Of a stretch of 7,404 nt of DNA, positions 6,100 through 7,404 are shown in pieces. The position numbers and the translations under genes are program-made. Source of the DNA: an uncultured Ectothiorhodospiraceae bacterium (GTDB taxonomy: Bacteria > Pseudomonadota > Gammaproteobacteria > UBA6429 > Thiohalophilaceae); the NCBI GenBank assembly GCA_947259425.1, contig CAMYMO010000413.1, positions 1 through 7,404 on the forward strand, in the 5' to 3' direction. The notes beneath the pieces were generated by a model. It was not told the origin of the DNA, searched no databases, and was given only the letters and a program-made list of their open reading frames with translations. Positions within the stretch are counted from its first letter, which is position 1. Every line of letters starts with the position of its first letter.

Positions 6100-7257
6100 T
6101 TATGTTGGCCGGATGACCCGTCCTATACGCTCATCGACCATACCCAGTTTAAGCATTCCAAAATACAATTGCCAACGGTCGTGTTGCAGGGGCTCTAAAC
6201 CAACGTACTCGCCCACTAACTGGCGTGTGGTGTAAATGGGTTGTCCATGCAGTTTAATGTAACCGCCACATTTGACTTTTCGCACTTCAAAATCATCTTT
6301 ATAAACCATTTCAGGTAAGTCCGTTGGTAATGGACGCAGTGACGTTCGATGCACATCCACTGGACATTGACCTAAGCCTAAACTCTGATGCGGTCGTTCT
6401 TCATTGTATTCACGAACAAATCGATTAAATGCCCGTTGTTGTGCCGATAAATTACCCTTTGGCGGTTTTAGTGTGGCGGCTTTCAACGTTCGATGCATGC
6501 GTTCATGTCGTCCGTTTTGTTGTGGGCATCCCGGAGCGATTCGTTCAGGGTAAATGCCCAGCTTCAATAGCCATATCGATAACGGCGTTAATCCGCCTAA
6601 TGTCGTCATCGCAAAGGGCCAGCCATTGTCCGTGCGAATTCGCTTTGGCAGGCCGTATTCTCGAAACGCCTGCTCATACACCTTTAACGAAGGCGTTAAA
6701 TGAGGACCGGCTAACCCCTTGCAACGAATTAACAGCCGACTGCAGTTGTCTGTTATCGTTAAGGGGTAACACCATTGACCATTGCCTAATTTAACTTGTC
6801 CTTTGTAGTCCGCACTCCACACTTCGTTCGGTTGTGTCGCATGCGCCAACGGTTGTGAATGCGGCGGGGTCTTCTTTCTTGGTCGCCGGGTTTTGACCAG
6901 ACCATGGCGTTTTAGTACCTCTCCAATGGTGCTGCTCGCGGGCCAATCGTGTTGTGGGGCCTCCCGGTATAACGCAGAGCGAATGGTGACCGGTCCCCAA
7001 CTCGGATAACGGTATTTCAACTCGAGTATCTTCGCTTCAACGTCATCCTCTGTTTTATGGCTCTGGCTGTGTCGGGCTCGAGATTGGTTGGACAAACCCG
7101 GCATGCCCGACGCCTTAAAACGGTTTATCCACTTGTGGCCCGTCTTGCGCGAGATATGAAAACGTTCACATAGCTCGGTGACACTAAAGCGCTGGCTCAA
7201 CCAGGCCTTAATAAATTCTTTTCGTTCATTCATGGTACAGGTCTCTTTCCAGGGCAT
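6100..7257 (-). CDS. IS481-family DDE transposase
   Basis: A 385-residue transposase that catalyses cut or strand transfer of its own element. From the chosen ATG, an N-terminal helix-turn-helix lies at about 23-46 (RFSVTELCERFHISRKTGHKW). A second HTH-like region is at about 70-120. The integrase core has D150 in WSADYKG, D210 in IRTDNGWPF and E252 in QNGRHERMH, giving a complete DDE triad. The wide D210-E252 gap comes from the GGLTPLSIWLLKLGIYPERI stretch, usual for this subgroup as far as I recall. A C-terminal beta-rich part (about 320-375) resembles the Mu-type C-terminal domain. An ATG at 7284 would add nine residues, but GAAGGAG six bases before the ATG at 7257 and the typical MPWKE start favour the shorter form. 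The frame is uninterrupted, so the enzyme is potentially active. It converges on the hydrolase-like gene. Confidence 0.95.
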   Translation of the reverse strand: MPWKETCTMNERKEFIKAWLSQRFSVTELCERFHISRKTGHKWINRFKASGMPGLSNQSRARHSQSHKTEDDVEAKILELKYRYPSWGPVTIRSALYREAPQHDWPASSTIGEVLKRHGLVKTRRPRKKTPPHSQPLAHATQPNEVWSADYKGQVKLGNGQWCYPLTITDNCSRLLIRCKGLAGPHLTPSLKVYEQAFREYGLPKRIRTDNGWPFAMTTLGGLTPLSIWLLKLGIYPERIAPGCPQQNGRHERMHRTLKAATLKPPKGNLSAQQRAFNRFVREYNEERPHQSLGLGQCPVDVHRTSLRPLPTDLPEMVYKDDFEVRKVKCGGYIKLHGQPIYTTRQLVGEYVGLEPLQHDRWQLYFGMLKLGMVDERIGRVIRPT

Positions 7258-7263
7258 CGGCAT

Positions 7264-7270
7264 CTCCTTC
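7264..7270 (-). promoter_or_regulatory. Ribosome-binding site of the transposase
   Basis: On the minus strand GAAGGAG is followed by six bases (ATGCCG) and then the ATG at 7257. The ATG at 7263 abuts the site with no spacer, and the one at 7284 lies upstream of it, so this site selects the MPWKE start. It is a near-perfect Shine-Dalgarno sequence, stronger than those of metH or the hydrolase-like gene. Confidence 0.7.
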
Positions 7271-7291
7271 AGCTGCCTATGCATTATTACC

Positions 7292-7326
7292 TGTTACCCA
7301 TGTGACCGGTTTTATGTGTTACCTAT
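7292..7326 (-). repeat. Inverted terminal repeat of the IS, transposase 5' side
   Basis: Read on the minus strand from 7326, this end carries ATAGGTAACA (7326-7317) and ATGGGTAACA (7301-7292), again with starts 25 bp apart. It matches the opposite end at 31 of 35 positions. It lies upstream of the transposase start, so the transposase promoter probably overlaps it, which could allow self-repression by bound transposase (inference). Confidence 0.82.
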
Positions 7327-7354
7327 GTGCCCAGTCAGTACCCTGTTTACCTGG

Positions 7355-7374
7355 ATTCCCGCCTCCGCGGGAAT
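7355..7374. repeat. dRS3-like 20-bp palindromic repeat (ATTCCC-N8-GGGAAT)
   Basis: ATTCCCGC (7355-7362) and GCGGGAAT (7367-7374) form a perfect 8-bp stem with loop CTCC, flanked by CTGG and GACG. The pattern ATTCCC, eight bases, GGGAAT is the one described as dRS3 in Neisseria, and similar CTGGATTCCCGC-type dispersed repeats are common between genes in many Proteobacteria. It lies 14 bp outside the putative right end of the insertion sequence. Its copy number in this genome cannot be seen from one window. The remaining bases to 7404 show nothing recognisable. Confidence 0.65.
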
Positions 7375-7404
7375 GACGTTTATGGCTAATGTTAGTGATA
7401 TAAC

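Larger units (their letters stand above)
6049..7340 (-). mobile_element. IS481-family insertion sequence, apparently complete
   Basis: One intact transposase gene fills the element and is bracketed by related inverted ends: 6064-6098 and 7292-7326 match at 31 of 35 positions in inverted orientation. Outside these lie TACCGAC (6054-6060) and, inverted, TACTGAC (7334-7340), which extends the similarity outward but with a 4-base length difference. IS481 elements normally begin with TGT. TGT occurs at 6049-6051 on the left, but no matching TGT is seen on the right, so both outer boundaries are approximate. No target-site duplication could be identified. The size, about 1.3 kb, and the single-gene layout fit the family. 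Confidence 0.8.

Noticed and set aside
6429..7000. Open frames on both strands inside the transposase gene
   Set aside because: They are alternate-frame shadows of the intact DDE transposase.
6040..7360. GGATCC versus GGATTCC as a target-site duplication of the IS
   Set aside because: The two are not identical and lie at unequal distances from the ends, so the similarity is probably chance.

Overview
The window looks like a piece of a gammaproteobacterial chromosome of moderate GC (mid-40s percent by eye; no computation was run). The strongest taxonomic hint is a full-length MetH that reads almost colinearly with the E. coli enzyme as I remember it. The genus cannot be named from this sequence.

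Layout, left to right. Bases 3-176 are the end of a + strand gene that enters from outside the window. It converges on a minus-strand short-chain dehydrogenase/reductase (219-1016), whose most credible start is a GTG behind a good ribosome-binding site. A 314-base AT-rich divergent intergenic region (1017-1330) follows. It holds a spaced TAACCTTAA repeat, a perfect TATAAT -10 candidate, and two adjacent hairpins, the second followed by a run of six T. Then comes metH (1331-5020), cobalamin-dependent methionine synthase, with all four modules and the key zinc-, cobalamin- and AdoMet-binding residues intact. Only 24 bases downstream, and probably in the same transcript, is a gene for an exported dienelactone-hydrolase-like protein (5045-5929). 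Its nucleophile and histidine positions both appear to be substituted.

The right-hand 1.5 kb is repeat and mobile-element territory. A 16-bp tandem repeat (5947-6026) and a small hairpin (6025-6042) precede a complete-looking IS481-family insertion sequence (about 6049-7340). Its transposase (6100-7257, minus strand) keeps a DDE triad, and each end carries two copies of an ATAGGTAACA-type motif 25 bp apart. A 20-bp ATTCCC-N8-GGGAAT palindrome of the dRS3 type lies just outside the right end.

How the genes relate. MetH makes methionine from homocysteine and 5-methyltetrahydrofolate. The secreted hydrolase-like protein and the SDR have no obvious step in that pathway. The metH-hydrolase link rests on spacing alone, and the SDR is only a divergent neighbour. 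I see no CRISPR array, tRNA, rRNA or clear new multi-gene system. The most unusual items are the apparently degenerate exported hydrolase, the structured metH leader and the tandem repeat beside the insertion sequence.
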